Positions 1 to 11,934 of a stretch of 64,000 nucleotides of DNA are shown here, in pieces; position 1 is the first letter of the stretch; every line of letters begins with the position of its first letter. A program made the translations under genes and the position numbers. The DNA comes from Notamacropus eugenii (taxonomy: Eukaryota; Chordata; Mammalia; Diprotodontia; Macropodidae). The notes under the pieces were generated by a model that saw only the letters and a list, made by a program, of their open reading frames with translations, was not told where the DNA came from and searched no databases. The stretch spans positions 354,164,225 through 354,228,224 of the forward strand of contig NC_092875.1 in NCBI RefSeq assembly GCF_028372415.1, in the 5' to 3' direction.

Positions 1-1000
1 ATAAGTATGTCAAAGCCCCTTGTGTGAGGCAGGATTTGGAGGGGAGAGAAAGATTATAAGCCAAGTACTGAATTCATTGAGGAAGGAAATGGAGTGTGTT
101 AGAGGTCTGTAGACAACAGCTATAAGGATTTGGATTGATGGTAGAAATGGCCTGCATGAATCTCAAAGGGCGAGAGATTATTGAACTATGGTGGCAAGGG
201 GAGAATTTGGAAGTGGCAATGCCTCTGCCTCAATCAGTGAATTGCAGCAGTGAGGAAAAGTGTAGCCAGTGCTAGACCAGGGAGACTGTGTCATCCAGAA
301 GGAACTCGTCTCAGTGAGGGCCAGAAGAGTGGCAAAAGAAAAGATTTAAAATGAAATCAGATTTGTTGCTTATGGAGTGGTCATTACAGAGGAAATGGTA
401 GAAGAGGTGGGTAGATTTGAGGTGAACACAGAGATGGGGATAGATTCAGGGGAATGGGAATAAGGAATCAGGCAGTGCAGGATTGGGGATGAGGTCTGAA
501 TGATGGCTCATGTGATTAACAATCACTGGCATGGGGAAGGATGAACAGAGGGTAGCTGTTAACAGATTAACAATCAGTAAGGAAAAATATTTGAAAGATT
601 TTCAATGTCAATATGACCTCAGAGTGGAGTCGTTTTAGAACCTTGGGTAGTTTATACAAGGGAGTAAGGATTTGTAGCAGAAGGAGTGGTGATACATCTT
701 TGTCCAAAGGCAGAGGATCAGACTGGACACCTGATAGAATGGTACCATCTCCCTCACCTCAGTTTCTAGAGGTTGGTAAGATGCTTCTCCACTCCCCACA
801 GGAGACTGAAGAGTAAGCAGATGGAATTGCTGAAATAGTACCTTGTCTCCCTCTGTCCTTATGGTAGCAGCAGGAGACTGGAATTGTTCTTCTCCTTTAA
901 GGGTCTCCAGAGATCAGGCAGGAAGTGGTGTCAAGGGATGTTAAGGTGACCTCCTCTCCTCATCCCTCCAGATGCTGCAGATAATCCTAAGCAGTCATAT
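1..1000. other. No recognised gene or repeat
   Basis: Moderately purine-rich DNA on the plus strand. The longest open frame (613-816) is short and resembles no protein I know. From about 1003 to 1107 the wording (GGATGGTTAAATAAATTGTG) resembles an L1 3' end, cut by the SINE that follows. I cannot name the rest. Confidence 0.4.
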
Positions 1001-1107
1001 ATTTAACTATAAAACTAACAAACAAACCACCAACACTAGAAGCAACCGAAGTATCAAAAATAGAGGGATGGTTAAATAAATTGTGATGCAGTCATGTAAT
1101 GGAATAA

Positions 1108-1367
1108 GTGGCACTGCTGATAAAGCAATGGATCTGGAGTCAGAAAAATCTGAGTTTAAATCTGGCCGCAGACACTTACTAGCTGAGCAAGTAATTTACA
1201 CTCTTTTTCCCCTCAGTTTCCTCAGCTATAAAATGGCAATATTAATAGCACCTACCTTGTAGAGCTGTTAAGAGAATCAAAAGAGATAATATTTGTACAT
1301 CACTTAGCACAGTATCTGGAACGTGGTAGGCAGTATCTAAATGCTTATTTGCTTTCCTTCCTTCCCT
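1108..1367 (+). mobile_element. MIR-class CORE-SINE
   Basis: A tRNA-like head (GATCTGGAGTCAG, then CACTTACTAGCTGAGCAAG) leads into the core (CTCAGTTTCCTCAGCTATAA). The tail is the MIR/L2 type (CACTTAGCACAGTATCTGG, then ATGCTTATTTGC). Nearly full length and considerably diverged. It appears to interrupt an older L1-like sequence. Confidence 0.8.
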
Positions 1368-1763
1368 GACATAATGTAACTGACAAGTATGAGGAATACC
1401 AAAAAAAAATTAGATTTTTATGCAATAATTCAAAATTTAATAGGAAAAATCAGAAGAGTGGTGCCCATACCAACTACAATCATAATGGAGGGAGGAAAAT
1501 GAATGAGAATAATGGAGGGAAAAAAATCCTGATTGAGACTGAGAGAAAGTCACTGAAAAAGGGAAACCACATTTTAGGCATTGAAGTTAAGTAATTTAAT
1601 TGTAAATAGTTAATAACCAGGTCAAGTTGCTCTTAATCCAGAGCAATGTTAACTTTAAAACAAACTTTTAAAGTGATTTTTTTTAAAGTAAAATATCTTG
1701 TAATGGCAAAAAATTGCGCTATCCATACAGGCATCACCATTCTCACCAACAATATCCTGACAC

Positions 1764-1770
<7 letters not shown>

Positions 1771-1830
<60 letters not shown>

Positions 1831-1868
1831 CTCTCTGTCTCTCTGTCTCTCTGTCTCTCTCTCCCTCT
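1771..1868. repeat. (CT)n microsatellite
   Basis: Perfect CT dinucleotides from 1771 to 1826 (28 units), then an impure CTCTCTGT/CTCC tail to about 1868. The long Ser-Leu open frame on the plus strand and the Arg-Glu frame on the minus strand are products of this repeat, not genes. Confidence 0.97.
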
Positions 1869-1869
1869 C

Positions 1870-4090
1870 TGTCCTTTATTTTAGTAGGTGACAAGGAGTA
1901 AGGAATAAAAAAGAATATAATAATATAAAACAATATAAAACTCAAATATGGGGAAATGCTTTCTTTTGAGACAACCTCCTTCCACCTCTTAGTAAACAAA
2001 TTATTTTTCTTAAATTGGACTCAGGGCCCAATCTGGATGTGAATTTTACAATCCACAAAGCAGTAAAAGATTTGTTAACTTCATAGTATACTTAATTTCA
2101 ATGTATCTAGGAAATGTGAGGTCTCTGTTACCTAATTCAATGCATGCAAATGTACAGAGCTGAATTTAAAAATGGCAGCTACCTCAGGGAAGAGTAGCTT
2201 GTCTAACATCTGCCCTATGTGGCAAGTAAAGTGAATTCAAATACTATGGTGGATGTTCTACGCATGCAGATGCCATGCTCTACCATGAACTCAGTCAAGT
2301 TTTAAAAATTCTCCCTTTACTTCGAAGAATAAGACTTAATGTAGATACAGCACCACATCTCATGGCCTGGAAATTCTGAGTGTTAGAAACAAACTTTGTT
2401 TGAATATTAACAGTCTTGGTGGTACTGGATTGTATTATTAATTTTTTTCTTGTAATGTTCAATAACTTTCCACTGTATTTAGAGAACAATATCATAATTC
2501 CTTTGTGGTTAATTTGATACCTATGAATTTCCTGTGAATATTATAGGAAGATTATATAGCTGAGGGGATTAAATACTTTATATTACAAAGGTACCAGGGT
2601 TAAGATCTATAAAGGCTTCATTATCTGTGAGATATGATTTACAACTCTTGCATAGAGCACTTTCACAGCTAAAAAAAAAAAAAAACCCTTCATCCAGAGA
2701 AGTTAATTTAGAAGGATGAGAGATGAAGGTGAAGGACAGTACCTTTAATAAAACGATCTAGTTCAAGCATTAGTCAGTGCCAAAAGAACAAATAAAGCCA
2801 AGATCTTAATGTCAAAAGAATATTAGTTTGCATTTATAGATGACAGCCTTTTCCCAAGGTGCTAAGAGGGCATGGACTTCTTTCATTATAATTATAGTAA
2901 TTATTATTTACCATCATCAACATAATCAAATGCTTCATTATTGTTCCTACAGTAACCTTCCCCAGAAGAGCTGAATTAAATATTTAAAATCCAAGCAGCC
3001 TTTATGATGTCCTGTGAGGCTTTAAAAAATAATTAGAAATTATCTTCATTTTATATATAGAAAAAAGTCATACAAAAGGTGTGACTTAGTCAAAGTTTTG
3101 AAAAATAAGCTCCTATGTTCTTCTAGGTAAATTGATGAACAAATTAGAGTTAACGTGTCAATGAAAGCAATCGTTTATTGTCTTATTCCTTCTAGTAACA
3201 TACTTGCATTTTAAAAGCAGCTCTGTAGAGCCAATATTATGATCAAAATCAATGCCACTAATAGAGATAATTTTAGGCATTGTGACAGGCTACCATGGGG
3301 AAACATTTTTGGACACAAAGGCCTTTCAGCATCTCCAAAGTTGTGCAACAACATCTCTCCTCTATGACATGCCTACATAGAGACATCTCTAGTTATCCAC
3401 CAAGTGATGTGACCAAAGTTAGATATTCACAGCAGAGCTAAAAATATGGTCCTGCTCTTCTAATCTTCATTTATGTTCCCAAAGTGCCAGACAACTTGGA
3501 TTATATTCACTTATCATTTACCATATTTAGTTTCAACTGGTAGAGAAATGAGAAAATAAGACCTCTGTGACTAATAGAATACCCCCGTGAAGGGAAACCA
3601 AAGAATATTTTGAACATAGTTACTTCAAGGACTCATTTCATCATCTTGGATATCCCCACAACTAAAGATCACAAGCTTCTTTACAACCTTGTAGCTGTTC
3701 TTGGTAAGCTGCTACAGACAAAGTATTCATTATCTGGTCATCAACCTGATGATGAGACTCCTTGAACTTAGCTAGGGTGATCTGAAGACATCATGCACAT
3801 CACCAAAATCATCTTCAAAGGATCTAGAAGATCCTCGTCCTGCTTCACTTCTCTTCCTCATCCCCAGCCATCTTCTCAGCAACCTCATCATCTGCCTTGC
3901 TACAACTCTCATAATTCTCCCGAGCCCCTCCCTGTGCCAAACTCTCCTTTTCTGGAAGCAGGGTCAAATAAATGCCACCACTATTGCTGGAAGGGGAGTG
4001 AGTGTCAAGTTACTTCTGTGTTACCCCACTCACCATTCCTGACCAAAGTGCCCCTATTTAGCCACCAATCCCTTATGTGTTGTCTTCACT
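1870..4090. other. Mostly unclassified DNA
   Basis: AT-rich sequence without a recognisable transposon family. An A14 run lies near 2671. On the minus strand about 39 codons without a stop occupy roughly 3664-3780, next to an acidic stretch at 3850-3900. This could be a decayed retrocopy or chance. Confidence 0.35.
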
Positions 4091-4167
4091 ATATTAGAAT
4101 GTAAGATCCTTGAGGGCAGGAACTATCTTTGTCACATAGTGAGTACCCAATAAATGTTCTTGTTTTG
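4091..4167 (+). mobile_element. L2 LINE 3' end
   Basis: Typical L2 3' UTR words in order: TTAGAATGTAAGATCCTTGA, GGGCAGGAACTATC, then the end CCCAATAAATGTTCTTG. Only the terminal 75 or so bases remain; the upstream 250 bases are pyrimidine-rich and might be more L2. Confidence 0.75.
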
Positions 4168-4169
4168 TT

Positions 4170-5465
4170 TTGGTTTTTATTTGTGACTTCATTTATTCTG
4201 CTGCATTCTAGAGAGTAATACTACCAAAGGTGGAGATAGCTTTCGAGTTATAGCTAGTTTAGGGGTGGTTTGGAGGCACAGTTGGCCTCACACAGCTGGG
4301 CATATAAATAAACACACATATGCTCACAGGAAACTAAGTGCACCAAATGGTGTGAATCCTTTATGGAACTCAGTCACTCTGCTTTCTGAGTATTGAAGCC
4401 TGTGAGCCTGACCTCTAGGTCATGTCTCTTGGCTCAAGAGTTCTATTCTGTTCTGATTCCTGGCATTGACTGTGGATCCATCTGGACATCACCTTCTGCC
4501 TCCAACACCTCAGCTCAATGCCTTGTATCCCTGGCAACCATCTCTGGCCTTGCATAACCAATCTGGTGTTTCTTACTCCTCCCTCTGTAGGAAACTTTTG
4601 GCAGCAGTCAGAGAAGCTTCAACCTGAGCCAAGAAAGATTTTCAATTCCACTATGTGGAAGGTCCTGGGTTGGGTTAGGTCCTGCTCAAAGGTAGAGCTT
4701 GGAAGAACACTAGAACACAAGAACTTTTTTTCTTGCCTCTGCATGTCAAATATCCATGTGGGAGTTAATAGATTTATGCAGACAAAAGTCACATAGGCTA
4801 AGGTGTTTATGGATTGTCATGTGAATACTTGAAGAGAGTACTCATTAAAGTAACAGGTTCCCTAGCACTTAGCACAGTGCCTCAAATAACATAGATTTAA
4901 TAAAAGTCTATTTGAAATGAACAGTATATTACCTCCCTATGAGTACATAACCAGTAGAGACTAGTATTGGAGTGAAAGACGTAGAAAAACTTTTAAGAAA
5001 AGGACTTAAAAGCTAAGGGGAAAAGAGTTCAAGAGTGTTTAGGCACAGGATTCAGGGGATCAAGCTATCCTTTCAAGGATAAGGTGGCTACAAAATCATC
5101 ATTACCTAAAGTTAGAGATCATACCTGGAACTCAGTCAGACGGGATTTCATTTCCTCAAGTAATGAGATCTAAGAGCCTTAGTCAGCATTCAAGTGAAAC
5201 GTGTTGAAAATGGTAAATTAGACTCAGGTTTTAGTGGAGATTCTTTAACCAAACTGTGTACTTTTATTTGACCTACTTGTATGCAGTTCATACTCCAAGA
5301 TTCCTTGAATTATGGTAAAGTATATTTTGCACATGAAATAGTTGGCTCTAAATAATTAAAGCTAAAGGTACTACATTTAGTAGCTTACTGGCATTAACAG
5401 AGGAACCCTTCCCTCCTACCCCATCCCTTTGTGCCTACCAGTACTTGAGACAGCTAATGCTGACA
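4170..5465. other. Mostly unclassified DNA with a short L2/MIR tail
   Basis: The only repeat I recognise is a tail fragment at 4861-4917 (CACTTAGCACAGTGCCTC). The open frame at 4518-4796 has no family resemblance. Confidence 0.4.
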
Positions 5466-5706
5466 TGGTGATAGAGTGCTGGACCTGGCATTAGGAAGCC
5501 ATGTGTTTGAATCTAGCCTTAGACATTTACTAGCTGTATAATTCTAGCAAGTTACTCAAACTCTAATATCTTCAATTTCCTTACATGTAAGAAAAGGATA
5601 ATAATACCATCTGCCTGGCAAGGTTGTTGTAAGTATCAGATGAGATGCCATATGTGAAGTGCTTTATAAACCTTAAAGCACTATATTAAATACTTGCTAT
5701 AATAAA
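5466..5706 (+). mobile_element. MIR-class CORE-SINE, nearly full length
   Basis: Head (GTGCTGGACCTGGCATTAGG, TTTACTAGCTGTATAATTC), core (CAATTTCCTTACATGTAAG) and tail (AAGTGCTTTATAAACCTTAA, then a TATAATAAAAAG end) are all present in order. Old and diverged. Confidence 0.8.
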
Positions 5707-5709
5707 AAG

Positions 5710-7897
5710 TCATCATTATCATTACTATTGCTCTAACTATGGCCTTCTGATAAATATATTGCAGAAGAATGGTGCTAGAGAAAACAGGTTCTGAGTCCAC
5801 TACTGAAAAAAAAGTCCCTTAGGAAGTGGCAGCAAAAGTGATCAGTTGTGAGCCTGAGGGATATTCTGTGTGAGGAAATAATCTGGTGATTTATATAACA
5901 ACTATATCCTTTCTGGCATCAGTGACAAGAATTGTCTTGGGTTACAATTCTACATTAATTATGACAAATATTTTAAAAGAAATGCAAGCTATACACAACA
6001 TACTTGCAATTTGTTGTAAAATATTCTTTGTTCTAATATGGATATTACCATTTTATTTGAAATTTGTAAAGTTCAGAATAAAAGAAAAGAAAAGAAAGAG
6101 GTATGGAAGATAGCAATGAGTCATAAGCCTGCATTGAGGAGATAGCCTTCTATTATTAATAGGGTTGGACCTTTGGGGTTCAAAACTCTCTCTTTAAAAA
6201 CAGAGGAGAAATCTATTAATGATCACAAAGTCTTAAATGGAAATTAAAATTTCAAAGGCAAATACACTTTTGCTTCCACTCCCCAAAGGAAGTTGAGGAT
6301 TCTGCTATAGAGACTTCAACAAAGGAAATCTAGACCAGAAACAGTAAGCAGAATATATGGAAGATGCACCCAGGACTTTGATTCAGTCATATTCTCAACA
6401 TAGATATGATATTTTATAGGCATATGTGTCTGTACTGAGGTAGAAATTTTCCCCAAAGTCTTTTAGTTCTTCTTAAAAATCTCTCTTCCCCCTCAAGAAA
6501 AGTTGTTTCTTAATTAAGTGGGAGCATACTTCTGGCTACTTGTTTAATGTCTCCTGAGAATTTCTGGCTAGAAGGAAAGTCAACCATAACCTGCTATCTC
6601 TTACTCATACAATATTCTGGTTAACACCAGGACTGTCAGACCAGCTCTTATAATCAAAGTACTTCTGCTCACCAAGGTCAGAATGAACTTCAGTGCCAAT
6701 TCAGACAATCAATACGGACTGTATCAGACAGTGTAAATGGTACTGATGGTTACTTACATGATGACAAGTACTTTTCAAAGGGGCTCTGATGATCAATTTC
6801 ATTGTGCTTGTTCCATTCTCACTTACTGTACATTTTCAAACTTTTGAGAAATGATTGAACAATGTCTTGGTACTGGTGAAGCTTTTTTAAACCAGTTCAG
6901 ATTCCTGGACATTGTTACTGGTTAAGTGAGTCAATACACCCTTGCAAAGTAACTTCTTAAGGGGGATGCAAAAATAACAACCATATTGCTACTGTGTTCT
7001 TAAAAGAAGGAAAAAGAAAGCTAGGTTGACCACAAAGTTAGGTCATGTTAACTTATACTCTGAGAAAAATACCGTTTTCTACATATAAAATGAATCCACA
7101 AGACAGAAAAGGGAAATGAGATGATTCTCTGCTTAAAAATTATCCTTATTCAAATTATTATGGAATACAAATATATTGATTTTTGCTACATTTTTATAAA
7201 TTCTTATTTGAAAGTGATTGCATTATCATGAAGTATGCTAAAGTTAAATAACTAAATAAGTGAATGAATGAATAAAATAATAATAAAAAAAAACTTACCA
7301 TCACCACTATCCCAAGGGGAAGAACCCATAGTCATTCATTTGTGACTATTAGGTGAGGAATTGATTAAATGCCTTTTTGAGGGAAAGTCCAGCATCTTTT
7401 ATTCATCCTCTGAGCTTATCCAATCCTGTGATGCTACAGAGGGTTCAGAACTAGACAGCAATTTAGTCTGAGACAGTTATAGATTAAGGATGCAGGTACA
7501 CAGGCCCAGTTGGATCCTTATAGTCTGCCTCAAGAAATCAGGGAGCAGAAGCAGAAAAGGTTTCTTTTTCATCTTGAGCTAAACTGGTCAAAAGTCCCAG
7601 TTTAGAGAATCCGCTGCTTCAGGAGACTAAGCAGGAAAGAGACATTGTAAGGAGGGGAAGAAGCAAAAAAACAAGCAATTTCCAAAGGAACAAGAGAGCA
7701 AAAAAATCCTATTGAATAGAAGGCAACAAAGCCAGGAGTCACTTCTCCTTTGCCTCCACCTCCAACCCAATCAGGTAACAGAGGTCCAGTCACCAGAGTT
7801 CCTTCTCCCTGGTACTTTAGGGGAAACAGATTTAAATTTTTCCAGACATAGTGATTGAGTTGAGGGGAACAGTTACCAACAATATATGAGCGGGGAG
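5710..7897. other. No gene or recognised repeat
   Basis: About 2.2 kb of AT-rich DNA without a transposon family I can name and with no frame longer than about 100 codons. A short GAATGAATGAAT/ATAATAATA patch lies at 7258-7290. Confidence 0.4.
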
Positions 7898-8073
7898 GTT
7901 TCTTAACCATTTTTGTGTCTCAGACCCCTTTGTCAGTCTGGTGAACTCTATGGACTCCTCTGAATAATGTTTTTAAATGCAAAGAATAAAATACATAAGA
8001 TTCCAAAGAAAACCAATTATGTTGAAGTAGTTACTAAACACATTAAAAAAGTTTTTCTAAAGATTAAGAACCC
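7898..8073. mobile_element. Non-autonomous DNA transposon (hAT-type MITE)
   Basis: The ends form a short inverted repeat: GGTTTCTTAACC on the left pairs with GATTAAGAACCC on the right. The interior (AACTCTATGGACTCCTC, AATGTTTTTAAATGCA, AAATACATAAGATTCC) matches a second copy at 30920-31080. No coding capacity. hAT is inferred from the end sequence; no target duplication is clear. Confidence 0.65.
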
Positions 8074-8805
8074 TTCCTATAGACAAAAGCTCCTCTCCTA
8101 GTTTTAAGATTCCTATATTATACTAAAAGCTGAAGTATCCAATTCTGGAGAGCTAGGAGAGATGGCCCTGGTCAGCCAATTCCTGCAATGGATCAAGAAC
8201 CAGACCAAGAAGCAAAGTTAAACAAGAGAAAGCTAAGGGAAGCATTCAGAAGTTTTGCTTCTAGAACCTTTTTAAAATGTGAACTGTTTACCTTTTCACC
8301 TATCATGCCCCTCTATGTATATTCTCCTACAGTACTTCATAATTGTGGTGATGGCACAGCGGGAATGGCAGTGAAGGAAAATCATGATCCTTGTCCTGCA
8401 GAAGGTCTAGAGGGGAACCACAAAAGCTGTAGAGTTGTGGTCACTTGAAACTTGATGTGGGTAGTGTGGACACTAATGTGTCAATAGATTTGATAAGGAA
8501 AAAGTTTGGGGTTCAGGGTATAGGAGATTTGTTGCAGTTGTATTAGGCCCTTCTTACAAAGATAAAGGATGCCATTGAAATGTAGCACCATATAAACAAA
8601 TCCTCTACAACTTGAGGTTTGAGGATTCCCAAAGTGGTTCATCTACTCAAAGTTTGGAATTATTCTTCCTCCTGTCACAGGACCCCATTAAAGTGAGCAT
8701 CACACATTGAACAGTAAGTAAGCTAACTAGTATACATTACCAAAACCAGATCTTTGTCCTACATGACTTTAGGTTTCTGATCAGATGATGACTAAATCCC
8801 TGATA
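8074..8805. other. No gene or recognised repeat
   Basis: Holds an 86-codon open frame (8188-8448) of no recognisable family and no splice or poly-A context that would support it as an exon. Confidence 0.35.
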
Positions 8806-8842
8806 TGAATGAATGAATGATGAATGAATGAATGAATGAAAT
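8806..8842. repeat. (GAAT)n microsatellite
   Basis: Tandem GAAT/TGAA units interrupted once by an extra GAT, directly before a SINE remnant. Confidence 0.9.
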
Positions 8843-8862
8843 TAGCACCAATTTTCTTTTAT

Positions 8863-9075
8863 TACATAGGATCCAAGGATACATAGCTAGAAGGGACTAT
8901 AAGAGTTTATTAGAAGGAGTAATCTAATTACCTCATTTCGCAAATTAGGATACTGAAGCAATAGCACAATAACTAAGTGATTTGGCCAAAATTCAGATAG
9001 TAATTGGTAGTATCAAAATTAGAACCCAGGTCTTCTGACTTTAGTCCAGTCCTCTTTCCTCTATACATTACTTTA
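8863..9075 (-). mobile_element. CORE-SINE, reverse orientation
   Basis: On the plus strand the order is tail (CATAGCTAGAAGGGACTA), core complement (AAATTAGGATACTGAAGC) and head complement (GAACCCAGGTCTTCTGAC). This belongs to the MIR-like group whose tail reads GGACTAGATGACCTC in sense. Strongly diverged. Confidence 0.7.
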
Positions 9076-10070
9076 CCTCATTTTGAGTAATAGACTTGCC
9101 TGATTTTTAAAATACTTAAGTATTTTGATGGCTTAAATGAAGCATAAACTCAATTCTATAATCTATCTGGATGATAATTTATACTGCTTTATTCCAATTA
9201 TAATTAATTTACTAAAACTCCATCTTCAGGATTAAGATGTCACATAATTCATCCTATGTTTTCAGAGAAAATGGCTATTTTTGTCTTTTAAGGAGAGCAT
9301 ACTTGGATCAAAGATGTTTTTAAGTAATAGGAAAAATGTATCAACTGCATCCTCTAGAGATGTTAAATTAAACAGGTCACTTTTGTTATTTGTGATAAAG
9401 TTCCAATCACAAAAGTAAAAGGAAATACTTTATTAGTTTCACCCTAGAGGAGATCCACTGCCAAGAAAAAGGCAATAGAATTCAATGAAATGTGCTTATT
9501 AGGGTCGCAGATGGAGTGATTCCCACTTCACGGAGCAAGAAGAAAAATTGACCATTCTGCCTTTTTATGCTAGGAGGAATTATTTCTTGGCAGACAGCTG
9601 AGTCCACCGGTGGTCAAGATGAATGCCAAGGAGATAGAGTACACAAATAGAAAGTTCTGCTAATGGTTGCAACTAATTTAGGAAATGTCAGTGTCATGCT
9701 GTACCCTGCAAATTATTCCTGAGAGTATGTGAAACATTTCTCTTATTCTGAGCTGCCATGAGTACTTAGGATCAGGATATACATTCTCCAACTACCACCA
9801 CTTCATATAGTAGATTCCCCCACAGGGGAAATTTTTTAAACTGAGAAAGCAGGAGAACATTTATTAATTATTCCTATTTATCTGACTGTGCCATGCATAG
9901 TAGACAATTTAAACAAAAGAAGGTAAATGTTCTGCCTTTGCAAAGATTATACTTCATATTCCAATAGAATACTAAATGAAAATTGGGTATTCCACCCATT
10001 GATATAGATTACAATCCATACCTGCTTGCCCATCCGGGGCAGCTTTCACCCATGTTCTCAGTTAATCATG
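9076..10070. other. No gene or recognised repeat
   Basis: About 1 kb of single-copy-looking DNA. A CpG-containing patch at 9500-9620 stands out slightly from the AT-rich surroundings; I see no coding signal in it. Confidence 0.35.
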
Positions 10071-10073
10071 TCT

Positions 10074-10185
10074 ATGAATATTTATTAAGTGTATACTGTG
10101 TTCCAGATACTGTGCTCAGTACTAGGGATGAAAAGAAAGACAATAGTCCCTACCCTCAAGGAGTTTACAATCTAATGGAGAAAGA
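10074..10185 (-). mobile_element. L2 LINE 3' end, reverse
   Basis: Plus strand shows the complement of the L2 terminus: TATTTATTAAGTGTATACTG, CAGATACTGTGCTCAGTAC, then CCCTCAAGGAGTTTACAATC. Only the 3' UTR is left. Confidence 0.75.
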
Positions 10186-10654
10186 CAACACAAAAAAAAA
10201 CCTTAAAGGGGGAATAGGAGAGGGAAGGTACCTGGCATAGGGGCATAATGAAGAAGTCCAGTGCAGTAAAATTGGGTTGGAAATTTAAAAAAGGTTAACC
10301 TGACCACCTTTCTTAAATGAAGATTCTGGGAGGAGATTGCCACCCTTCATTCAGAGATTTTTCCCTTGGATTTGCCACAGGGGATCTAACCAACATCCCC
10401 CAGGTATTCTCTTCACATTGTGTAGATACCAGTGGAATTCACAGGTTCCCTATAATTCTCAGTCCCATCAGATAGCCCATCATTTTTTCTGATCATACAT
10501 TTTTTTCTGGGGGAATCCTTTACACCTCTTCTCTTGCGAATTAACCATTTGCAATATATTGCAACCTGTTCATACTCATAATGCATAGATTCATTGTCAA
10601 TGTCCTTAACTTCACTTCTCTGTAGACAATGGCATTTCATTGCTTGCTACCATA

Positions 10655-11540
10655 CAAAAACATCAAAAGAATGCTATTAAAAATATGGGCCTTTAACACA
10701 AATATATAAAGCCAAGCACCATTCCCAGATAAACATATGGGCAAAGAATGTGAATGAAACAGTTCTCAAAAGAATGGTTACAAAACTATTAAAAAATATG
10801 AATGATTGTTCCAAATTAACAAAAAAGTAAATCAAGTAATGCTGAAATTTCACTTACCAAATAGCAAATTCATAAAGAAGACTCAAGAAAATGGAGCTAT
10901 CCAATATTTGAGGAAATGTGGAAAGACAAGCACCTTAATACACTGATGGTAGAGCTGTAAATAGATCTAACCACTGAATTTGGGGTTATGCTAAAAATTT
11001 AACTAATACATCTACATCTTTTGAACCAGAGATACTATTACTAGTCATATATCTGAGGAGGACAAAGACAAAAATAAAGGTCTTATAGATACAAAAATAT
11101 TCATAATGGCACTTTTTGTGATATCAGAGTACTAGAAAGAAAGTAGATGTCCATAACCTGGGGAATGGCTATACAAATTATAGTACTTTAATTAAATAGA
11201 ATATTACCAAGCTTGTAAGACATAATGAATATAAAGAATTCAGAGAATATAAGAAGACTTATTTACTGATGCTACATGAAAGAAGCAGAACCAAGAAAAC
11301 AATATATACAATGATTATTATGTAAATGAAAAAACAACAAAAACAAAAGAAAAGAAAACCTAAATACTGAATAATAATAAAGAGGAATTGAAAAAAAATG
11401 TGCCTCCTTCCTTTTGTTGCACATATAGAATATGCTGTATACATGGAAATATTATGTTACCAAATATGGTAAATGTGCTGATGGGATTTGCTGAACTGTT
11501 TTTTTTTTTCTTTTTTATTCCTTAATAAAAAGGAGTACCT
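10655..11540 (+). mobile_element. L1 LINE 3' region, decayed
   Basis: Runs through the end of L1 ORF2 into the 3' UTR. Recognisable words: GTGAATGAAACAGTTCTCAA, AACTATTAAAAAATATGAAT, CACTGATGGTAGAGCTGTAA, GGGGAATGGCTATACAAATT, then the GAAGCAGAACCAAGAAAACA motif typical of the marsupial L1 end. Stops and indels in every frame; no functional ORF2. Confidence 0.75.
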
Positions 11541-11763
11541 AGCTAGCCAGGAAAGAGGGAGGTATATATATTCAAAAATGAAGATAATGTAGATAAAATG
11601 TCCGAATAAAAATAATTTACAAAATTAAAAGATGATTCTTTATTTCAGGGAGAATCTTGGGGATATCAAAAAAGACTGTACAGTTTCCTGAAGGCAATCT
11701 ATCCTGTTCTTATCCTGCTCAATTATTGACATAGATATTTGTCTGTCTCCAATGTCAGATCCA

Positions 11764-11931
11764 GGAAGCATATACTCTATACTCCTGGACCTAGATGGCT
11801 CAGGAAAAGAAAGTGAGCTTGGTGACCTTTCACAGCCTTCCCTCACTCAAATCAAAGTCAACTGCAAGTCATGTCATCATTTTGATGTCATGGTCCTCTT
11901 CGAGAATGAAGGACAAACACAACAACAACAA
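11764..11931 (+). mobile_element. Mar1-type SINE with RTE-type tail, 5' truncated
   Basis: The body reads CTGGACCTAGATGGCTCAGG and CCCTCACTCAAATCAAAGTC. The tail is the RTE type: TGATGTCATGGTCCTCTTCG, AGAATGAAGGACAAACACAA, then an (AAC)n end. The tRNA head is missing. The 91-codon open frame over it is a by-product. Confidence 0.85.
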
Positions 11932-11934
11932 CTC

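Noticed and set aside
1646..1999. Ser-Leu-rich and Arg-Glu-rich open frames on both strands
   Set aside because: They are translations of the CT microsatellite at 1771-1868.
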